Origin: Trinickia caryophylli
GTDB taxonomy: Bacteria; Pseudomonadota; Gammaproteobacteria; Burkholderiales; Burkholderiaceae
DNA length: 64,000 bases
Assembly (NCBI RefSeq): GCF_034424545.1
Contig: NZ_CP139970.1
Location: 2,046,001-2,110,000 of the forward strand
Direction: 5' to 3'
Shown: one piece after another, positions 63,554 through 64,000 of the stretch
How positions within the stretch are numbered: position 1 is the stretch's first letter
Layout of the letters: the number at the start of each line of letters is the position of its first letter
Notes under the pieces: model-generated
What the model was told of the DNA's origin: nothing
The model's database searches: none
The model's input: only the letters and a program-made list of their open reading frames with translations
Made by a program: the position numbers and the translations under genes

Positions 63554-63743
63554 TTCAACGCGACTGCGCCGCGACCTTTTTTGGGGAGTGGGCGCAGCGC
63601 AAGCAAGACCGAGAGCATACCCGGTTTCGGGTGACGCGTCCACCTCGCAGCCCGCGTCCACCCAAGGATCCCACCCCATATTACGGGTAAACGCCGCCCG
63701 CCCAACTGCCCGCCACCTGTCGCCGACGCCAAAACCTTGCGTC

Positions 63744-63749
63744 TATAAT
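63744..63749 (+). promoter_or_regulatory. -10 box of the cytochrome gene
   Basis: A perfect TATAAT lies 101 bases before the ATG at 63851. No good -35 box is found at 16-18 bases, so it may be activator dependent. Only the -10 is supported. Confidence 0.45.
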
Positions 63750-63850
63750 CGACCGTGTTTGATCGAACGAATGCAGTTCCTGCCGTTCAGCCGTTGCCGT
63801 CGCGCTGTTGTCCCGCTCACCCACAATATCTACCCGGAGACGAGTCGAGC

Positions 63851-64000
63851 ATGAGCGAAGCACCACACGGAGCACCGATCAAAACTCCCGGCCAGTTGAT
63901 TGCGGCCGTCGTCGCCGCGTTCGTCGTTCCCATCGCCATCATTTGGCTGCTGGCCTACAACGTCAATCAGACGGTTCGCGATGGCGCCGGTACCGACATG
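63851..64000 (+). CDS. c-type cytochrome, N-terminal 50 codons
   Basis: The partial protein reads MSEAPHGAPIKTPGQLIAAV, then a membrane helix (VVAAFVVPIAIIWLLAYNV). This N-terminus is that of the membrane-anchored cytochrome c5-like proteins of Burkholderia, which carry one or two CxxCH haem domains later. GGAG lies 11 bases upstream of the ATG. The haem domain is outside the window, so the assignment rests on the N-terminus alone. Confidence 0.65.
   Translation, partial: MSEAPHGAPIKTPGQLIAAVVAAFVVPIAIIWLLAYNVNQTVRDGAGTDM

Noticed and set aside
63293..63679. 128-codon minus-strand frame crossing the tRNA
   Set aside because: The segment VAQWIEYCPPKAGVAG is translated tRNA-Arg sequence, a well-known false ORF.

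Overview
The window looks like chromosome of a motile, high-GC betaproteobacterium of the family Burkholderiaceae (Burkholderia, Paraburkholderia or Trinickia type). This rests on the order flhDC-motAB-cheYAW-mcp, the short flagellin of about 270 residues, the small H-NS-type proteins and the general gene content. The genus is an inference.

Region 1 (1-6.5 kb, minus strand) is the flagellar master and chemotaxis run: flhD, flhC, motA, motB, cheY, cheA, cheW and the first ten codons of a chemoreceptor. A FliA (sigma-28) promoter lies inside the run, just ahead of motA. Region 2 (7-12.4 kb) holds ordinary genes: a GT4 glycosyltransferase with a terminator-like hairpin in its leader, an H-NS-like protein, a HAD phosphatase with a BadF-type sugar kinase, DNA-3-methyladenine glycosylase I and rpsU. 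Region 3 (13-26.3 kb) is the filament locus: fliC with a clear sigma-28 promoter, fliD and fliT. Five glycosylation genes converge on it: one uncharacterised glycosyltransferase, one GT-methyltransferase-GT fusion and three tandem TPR/GT41 (O-GlcNAc-transferase-like) genes joined by ATGA overlaps. Flagellin is the obvious candidate substrate. Region 4 (26.4-30.5 kb) has a second motAB pair with its own sigma-28-like promoter, and a divergent chemoreceptor.

Region 5 (30.6-36.7 kb) is accessory: a VirK-family protein, a SycD-like chaperone paired with a glycine-rich translocator-like protein but with no secretion apparatus nearby, a lipoprotein joining an EexN-like segment to a GspG-like pseudopilin domain, a DHA2 drug exporter and a complete second flhDC pair. 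Region 6 (36.7-43.7 kb) is a catabolic operon (BKACE-type enzyme, ACS-family MFS importer, two SDRs, tannase/feruloyl-esterase-family hydrolase) divergent from an AraC regulator.

Region 7 (about 43.8-63.5 kb) is a mosaic island of visibly lower GC. IS256 and IS3 remnants mark its left edge; IS21, IS3 and IS30 pieces lie in its right half, and a tRNA-Arg(CCG) gene stands at its right edge. Its cargo suggests defence and mobilisation: a DUF4365 nuclease-like protein, a restriction-nuclease/STAND NTPase fusion, an SMC/PrrC-like ATPase with an altered P-loop, a GIY-YIG protein, a PD-(D/E)XK-like protein, a CoiA-like zinc protein, a MobA/MobL relaxase and a large uncharacterised alpha-helical protein. 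A tiny secreted peptide ending in CxxCH lies near the tRNA. Past the tRNA the chromosome resumes with the start of a c-type cytochrome gene.

No rRNA gene, CRISPR array or integrase gene is visible. Starts were moved from the longest open frame where a Shine-Dalgarno site, operon overlap or family N-terminus decided the matter.
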